Shown one piece after another: positions 48,210-59,185 of a stretch of 64,000 nucleotides of DNA. This DNA is from Tenebrio molitor. Lineage: Eukaryota > Arthropoda > Insecta > Coleoptera > Tenebrionidae. The notes beneath the pieces were generated by a model, which was not told where the DNA came from, ran no database searches, and saw only the letters and a list, made by a program, of their open reading frames with translations. Position 1 is the stretch's first letter, and every line of letters starts with the position of its first letter. Where the stretch lies: contig NC_091052.1 in assembly GCF_963966145.1 (NCBI RefSeq), forward strand, positions 12,896,001 through 12,960,000. The letters run 5' to 3'. Position numbers and translations under genes: made by a program.

Positions 48210-48585
48210 GAATTTTAATTAAATGTTGAAACTGTCGCAAGGTGGACGGGATTAAACCGAAGCACAGCTTTCGTTTTTTCTGAAAACAAGAACACATAAA
48301 TTAATGTTTGATTTAATTTTGCAAGATTTTAAGCTAAGTACGCGACTGCATTAATCAATTAGAATGTCTAAGATACAATTAAGAGGAATTAATCTAAATT
48401 TAATAATGGTGGATGCGCCGGGAAACTTATTTTCCTGTATATTTTTGTTCTAGAGTTTTACCGGAGGATTAATTGATATTCTTAAAATGTTATAAAATAA
48501 TGGACGCCTGGTAGAGTTGTTAATTATAATTAAAAGATTTTGCGAAGAAAGTTGGGAAAAACTGTCTAGGTTTGACTATAAAGGA
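48210..48585 (+). repeat. Right direct repeat bracketing cluster K (contains a plus box)
   Basis: Partner of 46739-47110 in the same orientation, starting AATTTTAATTAAATGTTGAA. It includes a plus box at 48404-48424 (ATGGTGGATGCGCCGGGA). An ORF at 48517-48753 (78 codons) begins inside it; I recognise no domain. Confidence 0.88.
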
Positions 48586-50269
48586 AGTGTTTGTTTTAAT
48601 GAACTTAGAGCTTTAGTTCACGAATCTCACTTAAATTTTTACACCATTGTTAAAACGAACATGAATAAATTATTTCCAGTGGGAGCGCCGCCTTTCATTA
48701 CTAGACTAAGTCTTGAGAAAAAAATTAATGTGGCGGAGCTAGACTTAATGTAGGTTATAATTGTCGAGCTTTTATCACGATTGTGGACTGAATTAGAGCC
48801 TTTTATTTGTTCGAAAACGACCGATAAAACGCTGAAGGTGTCAATATCGAGAAAAATTGTTTTGTATTGGTGTTAGAAAACACGAATAATGAGGCCAATC
48901 GACGGAATTATTGCTTGATATGTAATGCAACATAAATGATTCCCTGAAAATAGTTGGATCAATAGTGAATAAATATTGTAGCGGGGAGGATATAAAAAAA
49001 TGGAACTTATCGAGATGCGATTATTTATTGATCAGTAATGTAGTATGCATTAACATTTGCAATGAAAAATGAATAATGTTACAGCGAACAGCGGTCGAAA
49101 TAAATAATGTGTAATTACAGCGGTGGTCAAAAACGCACTCAAATTAGACAACCGATAAATTCTGTTCCCATTTCGGCGTTAATATTTTATGTTAACGAAC
49201 GCATACCGGATCGTCGGGGTTATTGGCACCGTCGTTGCGCACCCTTGGTTCGAATTAATGAAAGGGGTGTCGAAAAATGAATTTTTGTAGCACTCCGTCC
49301 AAGCATTATGCAAGCATTAGCGGGAATTTGCATAATCCCTTAACAAATCATCAGTCCTGCTTTATGCACGTGCATGCCCGACCTATATAGCCGAAATGCG
49401 AAGGACTCGTCGCTGATGCCTTCCTGAATTCGCTATCTTAACGGTTAGCAGCTTCGCAGATCGCATTCTCCGACGACTAAGACCCATTGTTCCTGATCAT
49501 AAATCATACTTCTATAAATCTTACATTCTTCATTGATCGGTTTATTGCTTCGGATCGGATTTCCTGTGCGCCGTAAAATGTAATAATGGCTGAAACATTT
49601 CTCTAAATATTGATACAATTTGTCAATATATCATCAGGGTGAGTCCAGATGTCGGCCGCGAATTGTGTGACTAATGCGGGGACGCTTCCGGGACAATGTT
49701 TTTCCTGCGGACTAGGCTGTTTAGACAAATTTATACAAAATATTAAAATTAGGGACGGTTCGTTAAGCAGGGCCCTCTCTATAAAATACAATAAGCTACG
49801 CTGAACATCAAAGCTCGCAATCTGAGGAGTTTTATTAATTTTTTGTGTTGCAAGGGTGGGCCGAAATGATAAATTCGTGGGTTTAAATTGTTATTAAAAT
49901 TTTTGAGTCTGCTCCAAATCGACCCGTTCCATCAGTGACAACAAACTCATTTTTCACATGCTGCTTTTATCAAGATAACAATAAATCCTTGAAAAAAAAT
50001 TAACCTCTTTATTTCTTTTTTTTTCTATTCTAAATTATTATGACATTATTTTTACACAAATGTGCCGAGCAAACTATAGTAAACTACCTTATTATTTTAT
50101 AATAATTTACATAAAATCTCTAATCTGATTTTCTTTTTAACAAAATAATAAATTCATAACAAGCACTTAGTTCTCAAGGATTTTACTCAGAACTTTTAAA
50201 TTAGTTTCATACTGCTTCTTATTTCTCTTGCAATTCCTTTCTTTATTATTCTAATATCCAAAAGTGTCT
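48586..50269. other. Non-repeat segment, no gene seen
   Basis: Host-like DNA becoming very AT-rich after about 49970. No supported gene; the short ORF at 49603-49791 has no recognisable motif. Confidence 0.45.
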
Positions 50270-51900
50270 AATAAAACACAGTTTCCATCTTTGAACCAGA
50301 TATCACGAAAAAAATCTAGCGCCTCCACCATTTTCGCGTTTTTTTTTTCGACAACCACTTGAGATAGAACCCAGCAAGTTCTTGCATTAAGTTAGCCGCA
50401 AATAATTCTACAGTTTCTAAATTTGACCTGAGTCAAATAAAAAATAAAATAAATAAACAATATATGTAGATTTACAGGTGAAAAATATCCCGGCGCATCC
50501 ACCATTTTTGCAAAATATAATTCCAATTTTTATCAGCTAACATTAAAAATAGAGTTGCGCAGTTTGCTAAATTAAATTTGTCACCATTAACTGCACAAAA
50601 TGCATTGTCTAGATTTGATGAAACTCTATTTAGCTCGGTTTTAAAATTTTTATATGCGGTTTTTGCAGTTAGAGGTAAACAAATGCACTTTTTTGCATTT
50701 AATTCCTCAAAATCAAATCAATACACGGCAGTTTTTATATTGAACCTACCTTGATCAGTAACAAAATATCCCGGCGCCTCCACCATTTTTGTAAGATATA
50801 CAGGTGTCTCAGAGTTGCGAAAAAGCTCCATAACTTGTTTGTTATTAAAGATATCAACTTTTTCTTTTTTCTACATGATAGCTACGCTTCTACTGCATAT
50901 TCGGAAAATATTGCGGTATATATACAGGGTGTACCAATATTATAAAAACACTAAAGTAGCGTTTTTTTTTACAAGAATTCCAAATTGCAGGGGTCCCTTC
51001 GAAAATTCGTACCTTCCAAATCGTTCCACATAAATTAAAATAATTGACGCTGTTTGATTCCTGAATGTTTGCCGCATTTGTTAAATGTTTATTTAATAAC
51101 ATGCTTAGTCGCATATGCTTACTGCAATTTTTTAAATATAACAAACAAAAAATGTCAAAAACTAATTTTTTTCAAATGGCACCCCGCATTTAGGATAACA
51201 CCCTATATTTTCAGATTCGACTATACAAACCTTATATTGTTCAAAAGCTTGTCAAAAAATCTTTCGACCAGTGGAATAATAAATACGGGGTTCCATTTGA
51301 AAAAAATTAGTTTTTGATATTTTTAGTTCGTTATGTTTAAAAAATCGCAGTAGGCATATGAGACTGAACAGGTTGTTGAGGAAACACTCAGCACATGCGG
51401 CAAACATTCAGAAATCAAACAGTGTAAATCATTTAAATTTATGTGCAACGATTTGGAAGGTACGAATTTTCGAAGGGACCTCTGCAATTCGAAATTCTGG
51501 TAAAAAAAAGCGCCACTGATCATAAACGATGGCAGATAAGTAAAAACGACCTGTATAAATTTGATTTATAATTTAGCATAGAATTCAAAAATAAAATCAA
51601 ACTGGGTAGGTTCCATGTAAAAAAACATAACTTGTTTTTATATTATTGAGACACACTGTACATATACCGCAATATTTTCTGAATGTGCAGTAGAAGCGCA
51701 GCTATCATCTAGAAAAAAGTAAAAGTTGATATCTTTAATAACAAACAAGTTATGGAGCTTTTTCGCAACTCTGGGACATCCTGTATTTGCAGTTTACTCC
51801 ATTACCGTTCATCATAACGTCCTGCAGTTTTTTGCATTGGATTAGTCACAACCGAGTCTATAAAGCTCACTCTTAGATTAAATTTACTTGAATCCATCAC
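50270..51900 (-). repeat. Box-monomer cluster L (minus)
   Basis: Boxes at 50313 (G variant), 50485 (T variant) and 50767 (G variant), with a further body at 51790-51900. A composite MITE (50799-51785) is inserted about 10 bp beyond the last box. Confidence 0.85.
50799..51785. mobile_element. Composite (nested) long-TIR MITE, copy 2
   Basis: The outer left arm starts CAGGTGTCTCAGAGTTGCGA at 50801. The outer right arm ends TTCGCAACTCTGGGACATCC..TG at 51783. TA is on both sides. The inner element (50923-51660) has ends TACAGGGTGTACCAATATTA and the inverse. It is a shorter relative of the 13518-14873 element, lacking about 240 bp of its centre. The whole unit is close to palindromic. Confidence 0.88.
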
Positions 51901-54900
51901 TACTTAAAAATAAATTTGCAATTTTCTTGATACATTCAAAAAGTCAAAGCACTGTTTTTTTTTCTATTTCTTTTAATAATTCTCAAGATTATTTAATTGA
52001 TATTGTGACTACTACGTTTTTAAACGATTTTAATTCCAGGAAGGGTCCCAAAAATAATCTGCGATTTTCCAATTTAGTTTTCATTTATGATGCACAACAG
52101 ACGAGATCTTTGTCAAATATAAATTAATCACTGAAAAGATCTATCAAAATTGTGATCCTATTACTCTTTGTTTTATTGGACAACGCGCTAAACAATTAAC
52201 GGGACATCAAACGGCCGAAAACAATCAGCCTAGTGTACATAACATAAATAGGTGGTTATAATATTAATAATAAAATTAAATTTGATGAAATCGCTTTGTC
52301 GTTCGTTTTTGTAGCGCTTTAGTTTTAATGGAGAGCCATTTAATCCAGATCGACAGTTCGCGTTTCGGCAAAGTTTTTGGTAATTTGTTCGAGGAGACAA
52401 ATTCTTTGTCTTTCGACCGACTTAATCAAGAAGTTGAATCTGATCCGGGCCGAGACCATTTAAAGTTTTATTAGAATTTGTATCGTTACCAGTCGCCGAA
52501 TAAACAATCCCAAACAAAGAATTTGAAATTCCCTATCTAGCAGTTCATTTATCAGGAACGACATTAGTTTTGGGCCAATTTTCGCCCGGTACATTCACTC
52601 GGAATGTTCCTTTGCTGACGGCGCTCGTTCGTTAAAAAATAATAAAATAAAGCGACTCCGACCCCGGACTATTGTTAAATTGGAAATTGGGTCTGGTTAC
52701 AAATGACGAAGTAATCATTAATCACGGCGCGGAATGCGATTCGTATTTTAAACGCGGCCCATTCTTCGTTAGTTTCCTTTGTCCCGATTAATATAAACAA
52801 GTCGCGCCGATGATGTACCGGAAATATCGGCCCGGAGCCCGGAATCGATGAAGGGTCCGGCCCGATAGCGCTCCTAATTCAAATATCGCCGTGTAGCGTG
52901 ACACGTATGAATTGTTGCACATTGAAATCCCTCATCAACCTGACAGAAGTTGCCCTTCCCGGAGGAATTACTAAGGGCGGGTCCAGATGCATCGAAGGGC
53001 CACAATCCTGGATGAACCCGCGCTATCCACATGCCAGACGGGGCCTGTCAACGCCCGAGATTTATCCCTTCGGGGTAGAGATTCACGAATATTGAGTAGA
53101 CACCCGTTCGTGTTCGCCGCATCCAACCGAATTTCCACTGCTCCAGGTATAAAAGCGCGATCATACCGCTGACATTTAACAACGTCGTTCTCTTGTTGCG
53201 ACAGCGATATTAAGCCGAACTGTTCTCGCACATTTTAAATTTACCCCAACCCCCAACCTGGACCCTTCGATTGCCACTTGACACCCCCACACATTTTCCT
53301 CCCGTCCACTACGAAAAACCTTTCCATACAGATTGAAAAAACGGATGAAATATGCGGATGAAGGATTAAATCAGTAATAAATAACCCTGACAAGGAATTA
53401 TGAGTCCTGGGATACACAAAGAGCGTCCTCCGCGTTTAATTCTACGTGTTTTGCATCGATGGGATCAACGATAAATACAGACCTGTTACAAATGTTTCTA
53501 ACACTGAATTTGTACAATATCAATCGCACATTTGACATCTCTCGCTTATCTTGTCATCTGTCAAATTGCGGACCCCTTGATTATAGGCAACCAAATAATC
53601 ACAACAATATTGTGTGCCAACTGAAATTCCTCCGGTGTAATCGGGGCGAAAGTTCTTGTTTGCAGCCCGATGACAAATTGACTTAAGTGCTGCTTTGTCT
53701 GAACTAGAGACAAAGTATGCGGTGTATCGGGGTAATTTCTTTTATAAACAGTCGTATAGCAGGGCGAACCGCAATAATATGTTCGTGATGGCAGCGTTTT
53801 AGCTGACGTGACTTCTATTTAACCGCAAAGCCATTCATGTCTATCAATCTAAATACAATGAAAACTTGCCCCAACCTAATAATTTTCCCTTTCTTTTCCA
53901 GAGAAAAAATTCGTCGTTAATATTTACCTCTTATTCCCCACGGAAAAAATACCTGGAACTAATTCCGAGTGGTGAAAGGGTGACTTTGACAGCGTCGAAA
54001 TTGAACCTTTCGGCGGGAGTTCGACGATCGATAGGTGGCGACAGCAACATTTAATTAACTTATAATTTATTCATTAGTTTAATTCGGGACAAATAAGCTG
54101 CACCTGGTGTGGCGTCGCAGCTATTTATTTCGTAGAAATGAAGAATTTCTTTCGGAAAATACTTCATTACGTTCCTGTTAATTATACCGTCGACTCGTTC
54201 GAAAAAAATTTCAGCCGTGCATGCCGAAAATTTTTGTGCTTAATTAAACGAGGCAAGTGAAAAATTCTGCCGGGAAAGTTTCCCGCAAGGATAATCAGGA
54301 CGTTGCTGACATTCGGAGCAGTTCTAAATCGAGCGGTGCCAAATTGTGCACCAGTTAATAATTATTTGTGATCATTGGTGTGGAGGAGACGCCCCCGCAA
54401 AATGTGTTTAGTTTCCGGTCCGTTTGTCTTGTTGAAAAATTCAACGTTCCATTATTCAGCCGCAATTCCATCATTATTTAAATAAGTCTGGATGACAGTC
54501 TGCTTAAGAGAAACTTTTTCGTGGCCTTGTATAATTCAAGGCGATGTTCTTGGAAGTTTTCGCCCTCCTAAAAATTTAAATAGGCATCACTGTAAGCCTT
54601 CTTACGTGGTGATCAAAAATTTACTCCAACTCCGGGTCAATTTCAATTAAGCTCCGGTCGTGACTGGAACATTTCTGGAATAACGTAACTCAGCAGAATG
54701 ACTTTTTACAAGCAATTTGTAGCCCGACAATTCCCCTAAACCTCAAGTGGGTCGGACTTACAAGGGCCGGTACATCGACTGTCTCGGAAGAGATTCAACA
54801 CAGGAGAAGAGTCATGGCGAGTTTTTCCTTCCCACTTTGACCCAATTTAAGATCTAACTATAATCCAAAGCCCTGTCATCTCGAGGTTCCCGAGGGAGTT

Positions 54901-55122
54901 CGTGACTTGAAACCAATATTTTTCCCTATTGAAATATCCAGCAATATTTGGATGGAGTTGTAAGAAGAGTTTTAAATAAGCTTATTGTCGACTTTGCAAA
55001 ACTTCACGGCTATAAACTTCTTATTTCGACCGCACCAGGAATTTATATTAAATCTCGACCTCTCAAAGCGCCCACGACGCCCTCATTATTTTTCTTATTA
55101 AACCCCGCAAATTTTTGTCACT
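51901..55122. other. Non-repeat segment, no supported gene
   Basis: Starts AT-rich and becomes GC-balanced from about 52300. The 52,640-53,300 part is among the most GC-rich of the window and has overlapping ORFs of 60-86 codons on both strands (52898-53095, 52971-53231), none with a recognisable domain. It could hold a short exon or regulatory element, but I see no splice-site pair that supports one. Confidence 0.4.
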
Positions 55123-55255
55123 AACAATCCGCCACACCTTTGACAAGGTTTCCCGACTCCTCCAAACGCGAATTAATTCCATCGTACACCTTTTACTTGA
55201 CTTTATCTCGTCTCCAATTTCTGCTCGAAATAGAGTATCGTTGCATTTTATTGTA
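55123..55255 (+). repeat. Left direct repeat bracketing cluster M
   Basis: Contains AACAATCCGCCACACCTTTG, GCGAATTAATTCC, TTTTACTTGACTTTATCTCG and GTATCGTTGCAT. It recurs in the same orientation at 59081-59185. The DNA just before it (55081-55120: CATTATTTTTCTTATTAAAC then CCCGC) also resembles the internal repeated segment TTCATTATTTTTCCGTATTT..AACCCCGCACG seen within cluster M. Confidence 0.8.
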
Positions 55256-56364
55256 AACCATAACACAGCACACAAAAGTTTTAATCTCGCTAAAAACCGT
55301 AATAGTTCAATGAATTTACAACAAAACATATTTCCAGTGTACTCGGTTAATATTAACAATACAGTTTTGTAGTTTTTGTGTTCGATTCATTGCTTTGAAA
55401 TTTATAAAACTCAGTTTTTAAATCTCCTATACCTTGATTAATAACAAATACATTAGTTTTTTTTTTAAATCCTGGCGTTTCCACCATTTTTGCAAGTTAT
55501 ATTTACAGATTTCTCCACTATTCTTAGAGATGCAGTTATGCAGTTGCCTGCATCGTATTTCTCATAATTAAACCGACAAAATCAAGTTCTCAGATTAAAT
55601 GTACTTCGCTCCATCACTACTTAAAAAATAAATTAATTCACAATTTCTCAACTAATATTAGAAATACAGTGAAAGAATCAAAGGAGCTTTAGTAAGTTAC
55701 AAGAATTGTAAGGATCATTAATTTTCCTATCAAACCCGGTAAATTCTTGTCAGTAACAAGTTCATTATTTTTTAAAAATTTTAAATATTAAACTTAATAT
55801 ATTTAAATATTTTCTATTTATTCCAGTAAATTTATAAAAGACAGAGTTATGCAGATTTCTACATTCGTTCTGTCGCAATCAAGTGTATAAAACCCAGCTT
55901 TTAAATTTAATCTACCCCAGTTTGTAATGTAGATATGGATATTTTAATTTTTTAAATCCCGGCTCATCCACCTTTTTTGCAAGATACATTTTTAGTTCTG
56001 CCCAGTTTTCTTAGATATGCAATTTCCTGCCTTCTATTCTCTACTAGTATTAGAAACACACTAAAGCAATTATTAAAAACTGTTCCTTTTCTGCTTACTT
56101 TATTAATTTACAAGAATAAGAAGGTTCATTATTTTTCCGTATTTAAAGCTGCAGGTTTTTTGTCATTAACAAGCCCATCATTTTTGCAAAATATATTTGC
56201 CGATTTCTTGTCTAACATTAAAGATATAGTTACGCGGTTTGTTGCATTCGCTCCATCATAATAGAGCCTACAAGACCCACATTGTAGATTGAATCTACCC
56301 CAGTTAATAACAGAGATATGGACATTTAATTTTTTTAATCCCGGCGCCTCCACCATTTTTGCTT

Positions 56365-56522
56365 TTGCTTGAACTTATTATTTGACTGCAGTAAATGTGT
56401 AAGCAAGCAATTTGCATACAAATTTAGACAAGAAGAGGACAATGAAAAGAACAGTCACGTTCTAGGTGATTTTGTCTCGCTGTTAAAGTGAGGAACTGTG
56501 ATTAGAATCGGAGGGTTTTTGA
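56365..56522 (+). repeat. Co-amplified spacer of M/N, copy 1
   Basis: Box-less segment with AGTAAATGTGTAAGCAAGCA, ATTTGC.TACAAATTTAGAC and AATGAAAAGAACAGTCACGT. Further copies are at 57368-57480 (internally deleted), 61838-61998 and 63312-63475 (most GC-rich, host-like). Confidence 0.88.
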
Positions 56523-56853
56523 ATCGAAAAATGGTGGATGCGCCGGGAAAATTTTAAACAAATTTGAGAATATCTCGGTTATTCTCAAACGTTCATTAAA
56601 TATAAAACAGTGTTTTGTAGATTATGATATGACAAAATTGATAAGCCACGTTGCATTTCTATATCTCGCACAGCTACTCTACAAACAATTTTTATCGATT
56701 GAAAAATGAGGGATGCGCCGGGACAGATTCTGAACAATTCTTAAGATTTGATTCACTCGTTTGGCGAACTAAAGAGGTTTTGGAAAATGTTCTTATGGAT
56801 TTTATCGTAATCAATTCGATAAAGATACTCACATTTATCTACATCTGACATTA

Positions 56854-57014
56854 CACAGTTTTTTTTTAGTTTTCCTCTTTTGTCAATCGTATTTCTGTAT
56901 TTCTCAAAACTATTTCCTATCTCTATTAAATGTCAAAGTGACGTAAATATGAAATAGTTTTTAGAAATAGTGAAATACAATTGACAAAAGAGGAAAACCA
57001 AAAGAAAAACACTG
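56854..57014. mobile_element. 161-bp MITE with paralogous empty site
   Basis: Left CACAGTTTTTTTTTAGTTTT then CCTCTTTTGTCAAT. The right end is the inverse, ATTGACAAAAGAGGAAAACC then AAAAGAAAAACACTG. TA flanks both sides (56852-56853 and 57015-57016). The paralogous segment near 57807 reads CTGACATTAAAACCACAAAT without the insert and with one TA, which shows the insertion and its TA duplication directly. Confidence 0.93.
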
Positions 57015-57367
57015 TAAAACCACAAATGACAAATCTTTCAATTAAAATAAAAAAAAATATTGGGTGGAAGCAATTAAAAAACTGTTCCTTTTCCGTTTTC
57101 TTTATTGACTTACGAGAATAAGAAAGTTAATTATTTATCCGTATTTAACCCCGCACGTTTTTTGTCGCTAACAAATCCACCATTTTTGCAAAATATATTT
57201 GCCGATTTCTCGTCTGACATTGAAGATACAGTTATGCGGTTTGTTGCATTCGCTCGACCACAATAGAGCCTACAAAACACACATTTTAGATTGAATCTAC
57301 CCCAGTTAGTAACAGAGATATGGATATTTTAATTTTAAAAAATCCCGGCGCCTCCACCATTTTTGCT

Positions 57368-57480
57368 TTTGTCTCGAACCAATTTATTTGCCTGCAGTAA
57401 ATGTGTAAGCAAGTAATTTGCGTACAAATTTAGAATGTTAAAGTGAGAAACTGTGATTAGAATCGGACGGTTTTTTGAAT
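57368..57480 (+). repeat. Co-amplified spacer of M/N, copy 2 (deleted)
   Basis: Same segment as 56365-56522, but it lacks the part with ACAATGAAAAGAACAGTCAC: the sequence jumps from ACAAATTTAGA to ATGTTAAAGTGAGAAACTG. Confidence 0.85.
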
Positions 57481-58348
57481 CAAAAAATGGTGAATGCGCC
57501 GGGAAAATGTAAAACAAATTTTAGAATATCTTGGTTATTTTCGAAGGTTCATAAAATATAAAAACAGTGTTGTGTAGATCAAGATATGACAAAATTGATA
57601 AGGCAAGTTGCATTTCTATATCTCGTACAGCCACACTACAAACAATTTTTATCGATTGAAAAATGATGGATGCGCCGGGACATATTCGGAACAATTCTTA
57701 AGATTTGTTTAACTTGTTTGGCGAACCAGAGAGGTTTGGGAAAATGTTTTCATGGATTTTATCCTAATCAATTCGATAAAGAAACTCACATTTATCTACC
57801 TCTGACATTAAAACCACAAATGACAGATCTTTCAATTAAAATAAAAAAATTATTGGGTACTGAAAAACTGTCCCTTTCCCGTTTTCTTTATTAACTTACG
57901 AGAATAAGAAGGTTCATTATTTTTCCGTATTTAACCCCGCACGTTTTTTGTCACTAACAAGTCCACTATTTCGCAAAATATATTTGCCAATTTCTCATCT
58001 GACATTAAAGATACAGTTATGCGGTTTAATGCATTCGCTCGATCACAATAGAACCTACGAAACCCACATTTTAGATTGAATCTACCCCAGTTAATAACAG
58101 AGATATGAACATTTTAATTTTTAAAAATCCCGGCACCTCCACCATTTTTGTTCAATATTTCTCCTGTTTTCTCCAGTATTGTTACCGACAGACTTGTGCA
58201 GTTTCTGCATTTAACTCGTCATAATTGAATCTAGAAAACCCAGTTGCTAATTTAAATCAGTTTCCAACCATCTCTACTTAAATAAAATGAATTTACGTCT
58301 TCCTCGACTAATATTAAAAATACAATAAACAAACTAAAGAACTGTTTT

Positions 58349-58664
58349 AAAGAAAATCATAATTTTGTCGCTTTTTCGTTAGAAACCTTTGGCCCATGGA
58401 GCCCAGATGCTAAAGAGCTCTTTAAAGATATAAGCAAGTTGCTGCGTGAAAAATCTGGTGTTTCCGAGTCCCCTAGCTATTTCCAGCAAAGAATAAGTAT
58501 TGCTATCCAAAGAGGAAATGCTGCTAGTGTTTTGGAAACTGGGGCCAAAAGCTCAGGACTTGAAGAAGTTTTTTTATTTGTTTAAAATTTAGTTTACATA
58601 TCATATAAATATTATACATTATTACTAAATTTACCATTAAATTCCATAAATTGTAAAAAAAAAA
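58349..58664 (+). pseudogene. 5'-truncated retroelement 3' end with poly-A and 9-bp TSD
   Basis: Insertion flanked by AACTGTTTT at 58340-58348 and 58665-58673 (target-site duplication) and ending in a run of about 12 A. From its first base an open frame of 78 codons runs to TAA (58583-58585). It begins KENHNFVAFSLETFGPWSPD and contains LFKDISKLLREKSG and FQQRISIAIQRGNAASVL. I recognise the ETFG.W...A....I...L....G......QRIS.AIQRGNA pattern from C-termini of reverse-transcriptase-bearing eukaryotic mobile elements, but cannot name the clade. 5' truncation, poly-A tail and TSD indicate target-primed reverse transcription. The ~70-bp 3' tail after the stop is AT-rich. Dead on arrival; recent enough to keep TSD and frame. 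Confidence 0.82.
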
Positions 58665-59080
58665 AACTGTTTTCTGTCTTCTTTATTAACTTACAGGAAT
58701 CGTAAGCATCATTATTTTTCCACCATTTCAGTATTATATATTTTCCGATTTCTGGGCATTAAAGATATGCGGTTTATTTCAATCGGTCCATGACAATGTA
58801 GCCTACAAAACCTAGTTTTTTGATTGAACCTAGCCCGGTTAGTAACAGAGATATGAACATTTCAATTTCAAAAAATCCCGGCGCCTCCACCATTCTTATA
58901 AAACATATTTTTAGTTTATGCAGTTTTCTGCGTCCCATTCGTCATAATTAAATGTACAAAACCCAGTAATGAAATGAAATCTGTTTCCATCCATCTCTAC
59001 CCCAAAAAATAAATTAACAATTTTCTCAACTAAAAATAATGAAAAGACTGTTCTTTGTCTGCTTTCCGTGTTAATTATAC

Positions 59081-59185
59081 AACAATCCATCGCACCTTCG
59101 GCGAGATTTCCCTGGTGCCCGAATTAATTCCTGTGAGATTTTTCACTTGACTTTCAGTCGTCACCGAAAAATCGCCGTTGCATCC
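59081..59185 (+). repeat. Right direct repeat bracketing cluster M
   Basis: Partner of 55123-55255: AACAATCCATCGCACCTTCG, GAATTAATTCC, TTTTCACTTGACTTTCAGTC and CCGTTGCATCC. The distance between the copies is about 3.96 kb and encloses the whole cluster. Confidence 0.8.

Larger units (their letters stand above)
55256..59080. repeat. Box-monomer cluster M (mixed orientation)
   Basis: Minus boxes at 55469, 55958, 56339, 57341, 58127 and 58873; plus boxes at 56527, 56703, 57484 and 57661; box fragments near 56170, 57174, 57955 and 58716. The readable minus boxes are mostly the G variant and the plus boxes the T variant. The order minus monomers, ~100-160-bp spacer, two plus monomers is repeated, giving a higher-order unit near 0.8 kb (starts about 56075, 57070, 57860). 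A MITE (56854-57014) and a retroelement fragment (58349-58664) are inserted. Confidence 0.88.
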
